NCBI RefSeq assembly: GCF_023015625.1
Contig: NZ_JALKAH010000001.1
Span: forward strand, 248,001 to 312,000
DNA length: 64,000 nt
Origin: Yoonia sp. F2084L
GTDB taxonomy: Bacteria; Pseudomonadota; Alphaproteobacteria; Rhodobacterales; Rhodobacteraceae
Direction: 5' to 3'
Part shown: positions 55,635 through 63,622 of the stretch, piece by piece
Numbering within the stretch: the first letter of the stretch is position 1
How the letters are laid out: every line of letters starts with the position of its first letter
Notes under the pieces: model-generated
The model's input: only the letters and a program-made list of their open reading frames with translations
Database searches by the model: none
What the model was told of the DNA's origin: nothing
Position numbers and translations under genes: made by a program

Positions 55635-56042
55635 ATGAATGAACAAAAAGATGCGGGGCTTAGTCCCGAATTCCTTGCTGCCGAAAGACTGGCTGAGGTT
55701 GATTTGCTATCACGCGATATTCGTAAGCTGCTGGAGCAAATGATTGCCGCTTTCAAGGCGGATGAGGATGTGGCCCTCAAAGACGTTCTGACCAAACTTA
55801 ATCAATTACATGCGGCACACCTGCAGGTGGTGACCGCTGAGGAGCGTTTTCATGCAAAACTCGGAAGTGACCCAGATGAAGATGCCATCGACTATGACGC
55901 AGTCCGCTTTGATGTCGGGTGCCGACTTAATCGCCTCCGCCAAAGCCTCTTGGCAGACGGATTTCCTTGCGATGCTGACACCAGAGCAGCTTGTAACGCT
56001 GCCCTATCTGTTCGACTTCTGGGCGATGCCGCATCAGATTGA
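55635..56042 (+). CDS. GTA small terminase (g1)
   Basis: A protein of 135 residues from MNEQKDAG (or 154 from the ATG at 55578; neither start has a strong Shine-Dalgarno). It is mainly helical with a charged central coiled coil, and ends with AIDYDAVRFDVGCRLNRLRQSLL, a conserved piece of the RcGTA g1 family, which was identified as the DNA-recognising TerS. Its last 191 bases overlap the large terminase gene in another frame. Confidence 0.7.
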   Translation: MNEQKDAGLSPEFLAAERLAEVDLLSRDIRKLLEQMIAAFKADEDVALKDVLTKLNQLHAAHLQVVTAEERFHAKLGSDPDEDAIDYDAVRFDVGCRLNRLRQSLLADGFPCDADTRAACNAALSVRLLGDAASD

Positions 56043-57252
56043 ACCGAGCGGTGATTGGCGGACCTGGGTGATTTTGGGCGGTCGTGGTGCGGGGAAAACT
56101 CGTGCCGGTGCCGAATGGGTCCGCAAGATGGTGGAGGGCGCGTTGCCTCATGCGCCCGGTGCGGCCCGTCGTGTGGCCTTGGTCGGCGAAACCATGGATC
56201 AGGCCCGTGAGGTGATGGTGTTTGGTGACAGCGGGATTTTGTCTATCTGTCCCCCTGATCGCCGTCCTGAGTGGATTGCGGGTCGTCGCATGCTGGTTTG
56301 GCCGAACGGGGCCGAGGCGCAGGTGTTTTCGGCGCATGATCCGGATAGTTTGCGTGGTCCGCAATTTGATGCGGTTTGGGCGGATGAGTTGGCTAAGTGG
56401 CGCCGTGGCGACGAAGCGTGGGATATGTTGCAGTTTGCGCTGCGACTGGGCGATAGCCCGCGTGCTTGTGTCACCACCACGCCGCGCAAGTCGCAGATGC
56501 TGAGTGATTTATTGGAGCGGGATACGACTGTGGTGACCCATGCGGCGACGCAGGCGAACCGCGCGAATTTGGCAGATAGTTTTCTCAAAGAGATTGAGGG
56601 GCGCTACGGCGGCACGTCATTGGGGCGTCAGGAGATGGACGGCGTGATGCTGACCGAGGTCGAGGGCGCGCTGTGGACCTCTTCCGATCTTGCGCGGTGT
56701 CAGGTGGCTGAGGTTCCGGCCCTTGACCGGATTGTCGTGGCAATCGATCCGCCGGGAACGTCGCATGCGGGGTCTGATGAATGCGGGATCATTGTGGCCG
56801 GGGTGTCCATGAAGGGCGATGTGCATGATTGGCATGCTGTCGTGTTGGAAGATGCCAGTATGGCCGCTGCGCGTCCGACGGCTTGGGCAGAGGCTGCGAT
56901 TGTGGCGATGCGCAGGCATGGGGCGGATCGTTTGGTGGCCGAGGTCAATCAGGGCGGTGACATGGTGGAGGCTGTCTTGCGCGGCGTTGATGCGATGGTG
57001 CCTTACCGGTCGGTGCATGCCAGCAAGGGCAAGGTCGCGCGGGCAGAGCCGATCGCGGCGCTTTATGAGCAAGGGCGCGTGAGCCATGTACGTGGGCTGT
57101 CAGAGCTAGAGGATCAGATGGCGCAGATGACCAGCCGTGGGTTTGACGGCAAGGGATCACCTGACCGTGTCGATGCCTTGGTCTGGGCCCTGTTTGATTT
57201 GATGATCGAACCTGCTGCAAAGTGGCGTAACCCCAGTATTCGTGGGCTTTGA
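55852..57252 (+). CDS. GTA large terminase (g2)
   Basis: A 466-residue packaging motor. The ATPase Walker A is GGRGAGKT at residues 76-83 and Walker B ends in AVWADE (Asp179, Glu180). The RNase H-like nuclease starts at RIVVAIDPPG with Asp300 and continues with VAEVNQGGDMVEAVLR. The start at 55852 has GGAG 7 bases upstream, but several later ATG codons (55873 to 55909) are possible. It fills heads with host DNA. Confidence 0.93.
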   Translation: MQNSEVTQMKMPSTMTQSALMSGADLIASAKASWQTDFLAMLTPEQLVTLPYLFDFWAMPHQIEPSGDWRTWVILGGRGAGKTRAGAEWVRKMVEGALPHAPGAARRVALVGETMDQAREVMVFGDSGILSICPPDRRPEWIAGRRMLVWPNGAEAQVFSAHDPDSLRGPQFDAVWADELAKWRRGDEAWDMLQFALRLGDSPRACVTTTPRKSQMLSDLLERDTTVVTHAATQANRANLADSFLKEIEGRYGGTSLGRQEMDGVMLTEVEGALWTSSDLARCQVAEVPALDRIVVAIDPPGTSHAGSDECGIIVAGVSMKGDVHDWHAVVLEDASMAAARPTAWAEAAIVAMRRHGADRLVAEVNQGGDMVEAVLRGVDAMVPYRSVHASKGKVARAEPIAALYEQGRVSHVRGLSELEDQMAQMTSRGFDGKGSPDRVDALVWALFDLMIEPAAKWRNPSIRGL

Positions 57253-57364
57253 GGGTGTTGCGCGTGCTGTCGCACGGTGCTGTCTCAATTTCCTAATCCC
57301 GCTGAGGCAAATTGTTTTTCGTGAACTGCAGATGGTCACCACCGGCCGGCACTAGGAGTTTTGA

Positions 57365-58546
57365 ATGTTTGAATTTTTAAACCGTACCAAGCCAGATGCG
57401 GCACCTGTTGAGGCCAAGGCCTCGGCTACGGGTCGTGTGATGGCGATGTCTAGTGCCGGTCGTGTTGCCTGGTCGCCGCGCGATGTGGTGTCGCTGACGA
57501 AGGCTGGGTTCTCAGCTAACCCGATTGGGTTTCGTGCGGTGAAATTGATTGCGGAGGCGGCTGCGGCTTTGCCGGTGGTCGTGCAGGATGATGCGCGTCG
57601 CTATGAGGCGCATCCGGTGCAAGCGCTGTTGGCGCGTCCTAATGCGGGGCAGGGCCGGGCGGAACTGCTGGAGGCTTTGTTTGGCCAGCTGTTGTTGACC
57701 GGCAATGGCTATCTGGAGGCGGTCGCTGATGATGCGTTACCGGCTGAGATGCATGTGCTGCGCTCTGACCGGATGTCTGTTGTGCCCGGCGCCGATGGTT
57801 GGCCTGTGGGCTATGAGTATATGGTGAATGGGCGGAAGCATCGCTTCAACGTGAGCGAGGGCTTGAGCCCGATTTGCCATATCAAGAGCTTTCACCCCCA
57901 AGATGATCACTACGGGTTCTCGGCGCTTCAGGCGGCGGCCTCGGCCATTGATGTGCATAATGCGGCCTCGCGCTGGTCGAAGGCTTTGCTGGATAATGCG
58001 GCCCGTCCGTCTGGTGCGATTGTGTATCGCGGCGCGGATGGTCAGTCTTCGCTGAGCAATGATCAATATGATCGGTTGTTATGCGAGATGGAGACGCAGC
58101 ATCAGGGTGCCAAGAATGCGGGTCGTCCGATGTTGTTAGAGGGCGGGCTTGATTGGAAACCGATGGGGTTCTCGCCGTCTGACATGGAGTTTCAGAAGAC
58201 CAAAGAGGCTGCCGCACGTGAGATTGCGATTGCCTTTGGGGTGCCGCCGATGCTGTTGGGTATTCCCGGTGACGCGACCTACGCCAACTATCAGGAAGCC
58301 AACCGCGCGTTTTATCGTTTGACGGTCTTGCCGCTGGCGACCCGTGTGATGTCTGCGATTGCTGTTTGGTTGTCGGATTATGCAGGGGAGGACGTGATGT
58401 TGCGCCCTGATCTGGATCAGATTTCCGCTTTATCGGCCGAACGGGATGCCCAGTGGCGCCGTGTGAGTGAGGCTGCGTTTTTGACGGATGCAGAGAAACG
58501 TTCGTTGCTTGGATTGCCAGCGCTGGAGGTGGGTGATGGATCCTAA
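57365..58546 (+). CDS. GTA portal protein (g3)
   Basis: A 393-residue HK97-type portal. Family blocks: SANPIGFRAVKLIAEAAAALP, LLLTGNGYLEAV, SPICHIKSFHPQDDHYGFSAL and AFGVPPMLLGIPGDATYANYQEANRAFYRLTVLPL. It forms the dodecameric DNA gate of the head. AGGAG precedes the ATG. It overlaps g3.5 by 11 bases and follows a 112-base gap after the large terminase. Confidence 0.94.
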   Translation: MFEFLNRTKPDAAPVEAKASATGRVMAMSSAGRVAWSPRDVVSLTKAGFSANPIGFRAVKLIAEAAAALPVVVQDDARRYEAHPVQALLARPNAGQGRAELLEALFGQLLLTGNGYLEAVADDALPAEMHVLRSDRMSVVPGADGWPVGYEYMVNGRKHRFNVSEGLSPICHIKSFHPQDDHYGFSALQAAASAIDVHNAASRWSKALLDNAARPSGAIVYRGADGQSSLSNDQYDRLLCEMETQHQGAKNAGRPMLLEGGLDWKPMGFSPSDMEFQKTKEAAAREIAIAFGVPPMLLGIPGDATYANYQEANRAFYRLTVLPLATRVMSAIAVWLSDYAGEDVMLRPDLDQISALSAERDAQWRRVSEAAFLTDAEKRSLLGLPALEVGDGS

Positions 58547-58748
58547 AGTTATTGAAATGGATGGCAAGCCGCGCCGGGATACACCGCCGCCTGTATCTGA
58601 TTTCTGGTTTGCGCAGGTCGATGTTCGCTTGGGTCGGATTGAGTTCATGGTGACCCGGCTGGAATGGCAGATATGGATGATTGTCTGTGGCTGTGCTGGT
58701 TTGTTGGTTTTTGAAATTGTTAAAGCGCTGAGTGGAGCTGCATCATGA
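58536..58748 (+). CDS. GTA protein g3.5 (small membrane-like protein)
   Basis: A 70-residue protein from MDPKVIEMDGK with a C-terminal hydrophobic helix (about 45-62, QIWMIVCGCAGLLVFEIV). It corresponds to orf g3.5 between the portal and protease genes in RcGTA. It overlaps the portal stop and shares ATGA with the protease gene. Its role is not established. Confidence 0.7.
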   Translation: MDPKVIEMDGKPRRDTPPPVSDFWFAQVDVRLGRIEFMVTRLEWQIWMIVCGCAGLLVFEIVKALSGAAS

Positions 58749-59275
58749 ATTTAGAACATAAGTTTTGTGCGCTTGGCACTGAGGTGACCGTTACAGACGG
58801 CACGGTGATCAGCGGATATGCGTCCCTGTTTGGTAAGTCTGATCAAGGCGGCGATACGGTTGAGAAGGGCGCTTATGGCGTATCACTTGCCAAAGGGCGC
58901 GGTGTGAAAATGTTGTGGCAGCATGACCCGGCCCAGCCGATTGGTGTGTGGGACGAGGTGCGTGAAGATGCCACCGGATTATGGGTCAAGGGACGGTTGC
59001 TGACAGATGTGGCTAAGGGCCGTGAGGCGGCGTCTTTGATTGCTGCCAAGGCGATTGATGGCCTGTCCATCGGCTACCGGACCGTGAAGGCCCGCAAGGA
59101 CGACAAAGGCGGACGCCTTTTGTCTGAGCTGGAGCTTTGGGAGGTGTCTTTGGTGACGTTCCCGATGCTTCCTGATGCGCGTGTGGGGGCGAAGGGCGAT
59201 GATCCGGCAGCCGCTGCAATGCGCGAGATGGCTGCGGCATTCGAGGGTGCGCGCCAAATGATGGCGCGGGACTGA
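58745..59275 (+). CDS. GTA prohead protease (g4)
   Basis: A 176-residue HK97-family serine protease that matures the capsid. Typical pieces: SGYASLFGKSDQGGDTVEKGAY, MLWQHDPAQPIGVW with the catalytic His, and IDGLSIGYRTVKA with the catalytic Ser. A final LELWEVSLVTFPMLPDA is conserved. It is directly upstream of the capsid gene. Confidence 0.93.
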   Translation: MNLEHKFCALGTEVTVTDGTVISGYASLFGKSDQGGDTVEKGAYGVSLAKGRGVKMLWQHDPAQPIGVWDEVREDATGLWVKGRLLTDVAKGREAASLIAAKAIDGLSIGYRTVKARKDDKGGRLLSELELWEVSLVTFPMLPDARVGAKGDDPAAAAMREMAAAFEGARQMMARD

Positions 59276-59307
59276 GCCCGCCCGAGCAACGATCAAAGGA
59301 TTGATTG

Positions 59308-60489
59308 ATGAGTAAGACTGAGACCACGTCTCGGGCCGGGGAAGATATGTCTCCTGCCCAGTCTCTGAATACGGCGATTGCCGGGTTCATGAGCGATTTC
59401 AAAGACTTTTCCCACGGCGTGAATGCCAAACTTCAAAAACAGGATGACCGGATGAACAAGCTGGACAGAAAGACAATGATGACCTCGCGCACGGCACTTG
59501 CCCATGCGGCATCTGAGGATGCACCACACCAGAAAGCCTTTGCCGCTTATCTGCGCTCTGGCGATGATGATGGCTTGCGTGGCCTTGAGATGGAAGGCAA
59601 GGCAATGGGCACGGCAGTGGCTGCTGATGGCGGTTATCTGGTTGATCCACAGACTGCGGATACTATTCAAAGCACCTTGTCTTCGACCGCTTCGATCCGG
59701 TCTATTGCTGCGGTTGTGAACGTGGATGCGACCTCTTACGACGTGCTGGTTGACCATTCTGAGATGGGCGCCGGATGGGCCACTGAGGCCACCGCTGTTG
59801 GCGAAACGGATACGCCGAAGATTGAGCGTATTTCAATTCCTTTGCATGAACTCTCTGCATTGCCAAAAGCCTCGCAGCGTTTGTTGGATGACAGCGCGTT
59901 TGACATCGAAGGTTGGTTGGCTGGCCGGATTGCGGATAAGTTTGCCCGCTCTGAGGCAATGGCATTCATCAGCGGTGATGGCGTGGACAAGCCAACGGGT
60001 ATGCTGACTTATCCAACTGTCGACAATGACAGCTGGGCCTGGGGCAGCCTTGGTTATGTACCATCTGAGACAGCCGGTGGCATCACCCGCGCTGATCCGA
60101 TCATTGATCTGGTCTATTCGCTGGGTGCTGAGTATCGCGCCAATGCGACTTTCGTCATGAACTCCAAAACCGCTGGTCATATTCGCAAGCTTAAGGACAA
60201 TGACGGTCGCTTTGTCTGGGTTGATGGCATTGCGATGGGTGAGCCTGCGCGTCTGATGGGTTACCGCGTGCTGATTGCTGAAGACATGCCGGATATTGAC
60301 GACAATTCGCTGTCGATTGCCTTTGGTGATTTTAATGCAGGCTACACTGTGGCTGAGCGTCCTGATCTGCGTGTTCTGCGTGATCCGTTCTCTGCCAAAC
60401 CGCATGTGTTGTTCTATGCCACCAAGCGCGTTGGTGGTGCTGTGAGCGATTTTGCGGCGATCAAATTGCTGAAATTCGCGGCCAGCTAA
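59308..60489 (+). CDS. GTA major capsid protein (g5)
   Basis: A 393-residue HK97-fold capsid protein. The N-terminal about 95 residues are charged and helical, as in the delta domain removed by the protease. The core contains AVAADGGYLVDPQTADTI and GAGWATEATAVGETDTPKIERISIPLHEL, with the ending DLRVLRDPFSAKPHVLFYATKRVGG. ATG 59308 has AAAGGA 7 bases upstream; the TTG at 59305 is just in frame. Confidence 0.94.
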   Translation: MSKTETTSRAGEDMSPAQSLNTAIAGFMSDFKDFSHGVNAKLQKQDDRMNKLDRKTMMTSRTALAHAASEDAPHQKAFAAYLRSGDDDGLRGLEMEGKAMGTAVAADGGYLVDPQTADTIQSTLSSTASIRSIAAVVNVDATSYDVLVDHSEMGAGWATEATAVGETDTPKIERISIPLHELSALPKASQRLLDDSAFDIEGWLAGRIADKFARSEAMAFISGDGVDKPTGMLTYPTVDNDSWAWGSLGYVPSETAGGITRADPIIDLVYSLGAEYRANATFVMNSKTAGHIRKLKDNDGRFVWVDGIAMGEPARLMGYRVLIAEDMPDIDDNSLSIAFGDFNAGYTVAERPDLRVLRDPFSAKPHVLFYATKRVGGAVSDFAAIKLLKFAAS

Positions 60490-60536
60490 ACGCTGAGTTC
60501 GTGAGTGGGGTGCTGCGTGTTTCACGCGGTGCCCAG

Positions 60537-60618
60537 CCCGGGCGCACATTGAGACAATCCTCGCATTGTCTAGCAGTTCCCTTCCGTCCGAGCAATGCGG
60601 GGGGCGGGTGCGCCCGGG
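60537..60618 (+). repeat. Nested inverted repeats between capsid and adaptor genes
   Basis: The 171-base gap has an 11-base perfect inverted repeat (CCCGGGCGCAC at 60537-60547 and GTGCGCCCGGG at 60608-60618). Inside it two mutually exclusive inner pairings are possible: GACAAT (60553-60558) with ATTGTC (60565-60570), or CGCATTG (60562-60568) with CAATGCG (60593-60599). It ends 42 bases before g6. No gene is visible in the gap. Confidence 0.6.
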
Positions 60619-60660
60619 GTCTGTCGCCCGATGTGGTATAAGATTTTTCGGAGTAATTCC

Positions 60661-61260
60661 ATGATGTTAGTCGAAGAGACCACCGTGCCCATGTCGGCGC
60701 TTCCGGTCGCCGCGTTTAAAGACCATTTGCGCCTCGGGTCGGGTTTTTCCGACGATGGAGTTCAGGATGCCGTGCTGGAAAGCTATCTGCGTGCGGCGAT
60801 GGCCGCGATTGAGGCCCGTACGGGTAAGGTCTTGATTGAGCGCGAGTTTAGCTGGACTTTGACCGCTTGGCGTGACGCCCGCCGCCAGCCACTGCCCGTG
60901 GCTCCGGTGAATGCCATCAGTGATGTGACGCTGTTGGATATGCAGGGGCAAGAGACGGTTGTGGATGCGGGTAGCTGGTATCTGGAGCCTGATATGCAGC
61001 GTCCGAGTTTGCAGCCGGCTGGTACGTGTTTGCCAGCGCTTGCGACAGGTGGATCAGTACGTATTGGTATGTTGGCGGGTTTTGGTCCCGAGTGGACTGA
61101 TTTGCCGAGCGATCTGGCACAGGCGGTCATGCTGCTGGGCGCTCACTTTTATGAGTATCGCCATGATGTATCCCGTAGCACCCCTGCGATGCCGATTGGC
61201 GTGCTGGCTTTGATTGAAAGCTATCGCACCGTTCGTTTGTTCATGGGTGGCCGCGTATGA
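60661..61260 (+). CDS. GTA head-tail connector/adaptor (g6)
   Basis: A 199-residue protein from MMLVEE with the phage head-tail connector features LPVAAFKDHLRLGSGFSDD, AAMAAIEARTGKVLI and LPSDLAQAVMLLGAHFYEYR (gp6-like helical bundle). GGAG lies 7 bases before the ATG at 60661. It overlaps g7 by ATGA. Confidence 0.9.
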   Translation: MMLVEETTVPMSALPVAAFKDHLRLGSGFSDDGVQDAVLESYLRAAMAAIEARTGKVLIEREFSWTLTAWRDARRQPLPVAPVNAISDVTLLDMQGQETVVDAGSWYLEPDMQRPSLQPAGTCLPALATGGSVRIGMLAGFGPEWTDLPSDLAQAVMLLGAHFYEYRHDVSRSTPAMPIGVLALIESYRTVRLFMGGRV

Positions 61261-61595
61261 CCGCGCCGCAATTGAATCGCTCGCTCGTGCTGGAGGCCCC
61301 GTTGAAGGTCGCTGACGGTGCCGGTGGCTATACCCGCGATTGGGAGCCTTTGGGCGTGGTGTGGGCCGAGGTGAAGGCCGGGTCTGGACGTGAGAAGGCC
61401 GAGACAGCGGCGACTTTTTCCCGTGTGCCTTACCGGATTACCGTCCGTGCGGCCCCTTACGGTGCGCCTTCGCGCCCCGTGGCAGGCCAACGCTTTCGCG
61501 ATGGGGCGCGGGTGTTTGAGATTTACGCTGTGGCCGAAGCTGGCGTGCAGGCCGCCTATCTGACTTGCCATGCGCAAGAGGAGGTGGCCCCATGA
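61257..61595 (+). CDS. GTA head completion/stopper protein (g7)
   Basis: A 112-residue protein of the phage head-tail joining family: LNRSLVLEAPLKVADGAGGYTRDWEPLG near the start and PVAGQRFRDGARVFEIYAVAE toward the end, as in SPP1 gp16-like stoppers. It has ATGA overlaps with both neighbours. Confidence 0.87.
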   Translation: MTAPQLNRSLVLEAPLKVADGAGGYTRDWEPLGVVWAEVKAGSGREKAETAATFSRVPYRITVRAAPYGAPSRPVAGQRFRDGARVFEIYAVAEAGVQAAYLTCHAQEEVAP

Positions 61596-62005
61596 GTTAT
61601 GGTGTTGCGGCGGCCTTGCAACGGGCCGTGTTTCAGCGGTTGCGCGCGGATAGTGCCTTGGATGCTTTGGTGGGTGTGCACATCTACGATGCATTGCCCA
61701 CGGGGGCTTTGCCGCCGCTTTATGTGGTGCTGGGGGCCGAGGATGTGCGGGACGCGTCCGACAAGACCGGAGCCGGGGCCTGGCATCAGTTTACGGTCAC
61801 TGTCGTGACCCAAAGTGCAGGCTTTGCCACTGCCAAGGCGGCTGCTGCTGCGGTGAGTGATGCGCTGATTGATGCGCCATTGGCGCTGGATCGTGGATCG
61901 CTGGTTTCCTTGCATTTTCTGAAGGCCAAGGCCGCCCGCGTGGGCAGTGGTGCTGTCCGCCAGATCAACCTGATTTTTCGTGCCCGCGTGGCGGATGACA
62001 CGTAA
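61592..62005 (+). CDS. GTA tail terminator (g8)
   Basis: A 137-residue DUF3168-type protein from MSYGVAAALQRAVFQRLRADSAL, with VGVHIYDALPTGALPPLYVVLG and a C-terminal VGSGAVRQINLIFRARVADD. It caps the tail tube. GAGGTGG precedes the ATG at 61592, which overlaps the g7 stop. Confidence 0.88.
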   Translation: MSYGVAAALQRAVFQRLRADSALDALVGVHIYDALPTGALPPLYVVLGAEDVRDASDKTGAGAWHQFTVTVVTQSAGFATAKAAAAAVSDALIDAPLALDRGSLVSLHFLKAKAARVGSGAVRQINLIFRARVADDT

Positions 62006-62033
62006 CCAATCCAATTCTTGAGGAGTACGCCAG

Positions 62034-62450
62034 ATGGCTGCACAAAATGGTAAGGACCTGTTGGTCAAAATTGATATGACCGGCGGCGGTATGTTTGAAA
62101 CGGCTGCCGGGCTGCGCGCAACACGGATCAGTTTGAACGCTGAAACGGTGGATGTGACCAGTCTGGAAAGCACAGGAGGTTGGCGCGAGTTGCTGGGTGG
62201 GGCTGGTGTGAAGACCGCCGCGATCTCGGGCTCTGGCGTCTTCAAGGACGAGGCGACGGATGAACGTGCGCGCCAGATTTTCTTTGATGGGGAAACGCCT
62301 GATTTTCAGGTGATTGTCCCAGGGTTTGGCACGCTGCAAGGGCCATTTCAGATCACGTCTGTCGAGTACGCGGGATCGCATAATGGGGAGGCGACTTATG
62401 AGTTGTCGCTGGCTTCCGCTGGTGCGCTGACCTTTGTGGCGTTGATCTGA
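62034..62450 (+). CDS. GTA major tail protein (g9)
   Basis: A 138-residue tail-tube protein: MAAQNGKDLLVKIDMTGGGMFETAAGLR then TRISLNAETVDVTSLESTGGWRELLGG, the TP901-1-like family start, and FQITSVEYAGSHNGEATYELSL at the end. GAGGAG precedes the ATG. Its stop shares one base with the g10 start. Confidence 0.92.
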   Translation: MAAQNGKDLLVKIDMTGGGMFETAAGLRATRISLNAETVDVTSLESTGGWRELLGGAGVKTAAISGSGVFKDEATDERARQIFFDGETPDFQVIVPGFGTLQGPFQITSVEYAGSHNGEATYELSLASAGALTFVALI

Positions 62451-62764
62451 TGGCGAACCCTTGGACTGGTGAAGTGGCGATTGTGATTGATGGGGTGTCC
62501 CATGATTGCAAGCTGACGCTGGGTGCCCTTGCTGAATTGGAAGCGGCCCTTGGTGAGGGGTCATTGGTTGATCTTATTCGCCGGTTTGAGGGAGCGGCTT
62601 TTTCGGGTGCTGATGTGATGGCTGTTGTTGTTGCGGGTTTGCGTGGTGGCGGATGGACGGGCACCGCAGCAGATCTGATGACGGCTGAGATTGCGGGTGG
62701 TCCGGTCGGTGCGGCGCAGGCTGCCGCGTTGATGCTGGCGCGTGCGTTTGCGGTGCCGGAATAG
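62450..62764 (+). CDS. GTA tail assembly chaperone (g10)
   Basis: A 104-residue gene-transfer-agent family protein (GTA_TIM/GP10-type): GEVAIVIDGVSHDCKLTLGALAELEAALGEGSLVDLIRRFE is the typical start. It lies between the tail tube and tape-measure genes, as tail chaperones do. The TGATG junction with g9 suggests reinitiation. Confidence 0.87.
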   Translation: MANPWTGEVAIVIDGVSHDCKLTLGALAELEAALGEGSLVDLIRRFEGAAFSGADVMAVVVAGLRGGGWTGTAADLMTAEIAGGPVGAAQAAALMLARAFAVPE

Positions 62765-62767
62765 CCG

Positions 62768-62962
62768 ATGGACTGGGCAGGTTTGATGCAGAAGGGGTTG
62801 CACCAGTTGCGCCTCACCCCCCGTGATTTCTGGGCGCTGACCCCGGCAGAGTTGCAGATCATATCGGGTGCGACCGGTGCGCAGGCCCCGATGCGCCGCT
62901 CGCAGTTTGATGCTCTGCTGCGCGATTTTCCTGATGACGTGAAGGATGAAGATGATGGATGA
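62768..62962 (+). CDS. GTA protein g10.1 (TIGR02216-type small protein)
   Basis: A 64-residue protein: MDWAGLMQKGLHQLRLTPRDFWALTPAEL with an acidic end. It corresponds to the small g10.1 of RcGTA, likely the downstream part of the tail-chaperone pair. Its end overlaps the tape-measure gene start. Confidence 0.85.
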   Translation: MDWAGLMQKGLHQLRLTPRDFWALTPAELQIISGATGAQAPMRRSQFDALLRDFPDDVKDEDDG

Positions 62963-63614
62963 CATCGACAAGATTGATGCGCTTGAAAGCGATGTAGGTG
63001 GGTTGGGAGACACGCTTGCTGATACCGCGGCAATGACGGCTGCATTTGAGGATCAGTTACGCTCTGTCCAGGGATCTTTGGGTGATACGACGCGTGACCT
63101 TGGCAATCTGCAACGCGGGTTTAGCCAAGGGTTGCGATCGGCTTTCGATGGGCTGGTCTTGGATGGTCAAAGCCTGACAGATGTGTTGGGTGGCTTAGCT
63201 GCGAAGATGGCTGACACGGCCTATGCGGCGGCGGTGAACCCGGTGACGAACCATCTTGGCGGGTTGCTGGCAGGTGGATTGAATTCAGCGATATCAGGCC
63301 TAATGCCCTTTGCTGATGGCGGGGCGTTTACCCAAGGCAGGGTTATGCCATTTGCCAAGGGCGGTGTTGTCAGCAGCCCCACAAGTTTTCCGATGCGCGG
63401 CGGCACTGGTCTTATGGGTGAAGCAGGCCCAGAGGCGATTATGCCGCTTGCCCGTGGTCCTGACGGCCGCTTGGGCGTGCGTGGCGCGGGCGGCGGGGCA
63501 GTCACAGTGAACATGAATATCACCACCCCGGATGTGCAGGGGTTCCAGCGCAGTCGCGGCCAGATCGCCGCACAGATGTCCCGTGTCTTGGGCCGTAGCG
63601 AACGCCATAGGTAG
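62952..63614 (+). CDS. GTA tail tape-measure protein (g11)
   Basis: About 220 residues, as in RcGTA and far shorter than tape measures of long-tailed phages, fitting the short GTA tail. It has a helical N-terminal half (SLGDTTRDLGNLQRGFSQGL, QSLTDVLGGLAAKMAD) and the Gly-rich FADGGAFTQGRVMPFAKGG and MGEAGPEAIMPLARGPDGRLGV typical of tape-measure ends. Possible starts are 62946, 62952 and 62955; GAAGG at 62941-62945 favours the later two. Confidence 0.9.
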   Translation: MMDDIDKIDALESDVGGLGDTLADTAAMTAAFEDQLRSVQGSLGDTTRDLGNLQRGFSQGLRSAFDGLVLDGQSLTDVLGGLAAKMADTAYAAAVNPVTNHLGGLLAGGLNSAISGLMPFADGGAFTQGRVMPFAKGGVVSSPTSFPMRGGTGLMGEAGPEAIMPLARGPDGRLGVRGAGGGAVTVNMNITTPDVQGFQRSRGQIAAQMSRVLGRSERHR

Positions 63615-63622
63615 GAGCCGAT

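Noticed and set aside
57253-57364. Short GC hairpin (CGTGC-TGTC-GCACG) in the terminase-portal gap as a sister of the structure after the capsid gene
   Set aside because: The stem is only five pairs and the likeness to the capsid-gap sequence is weak.
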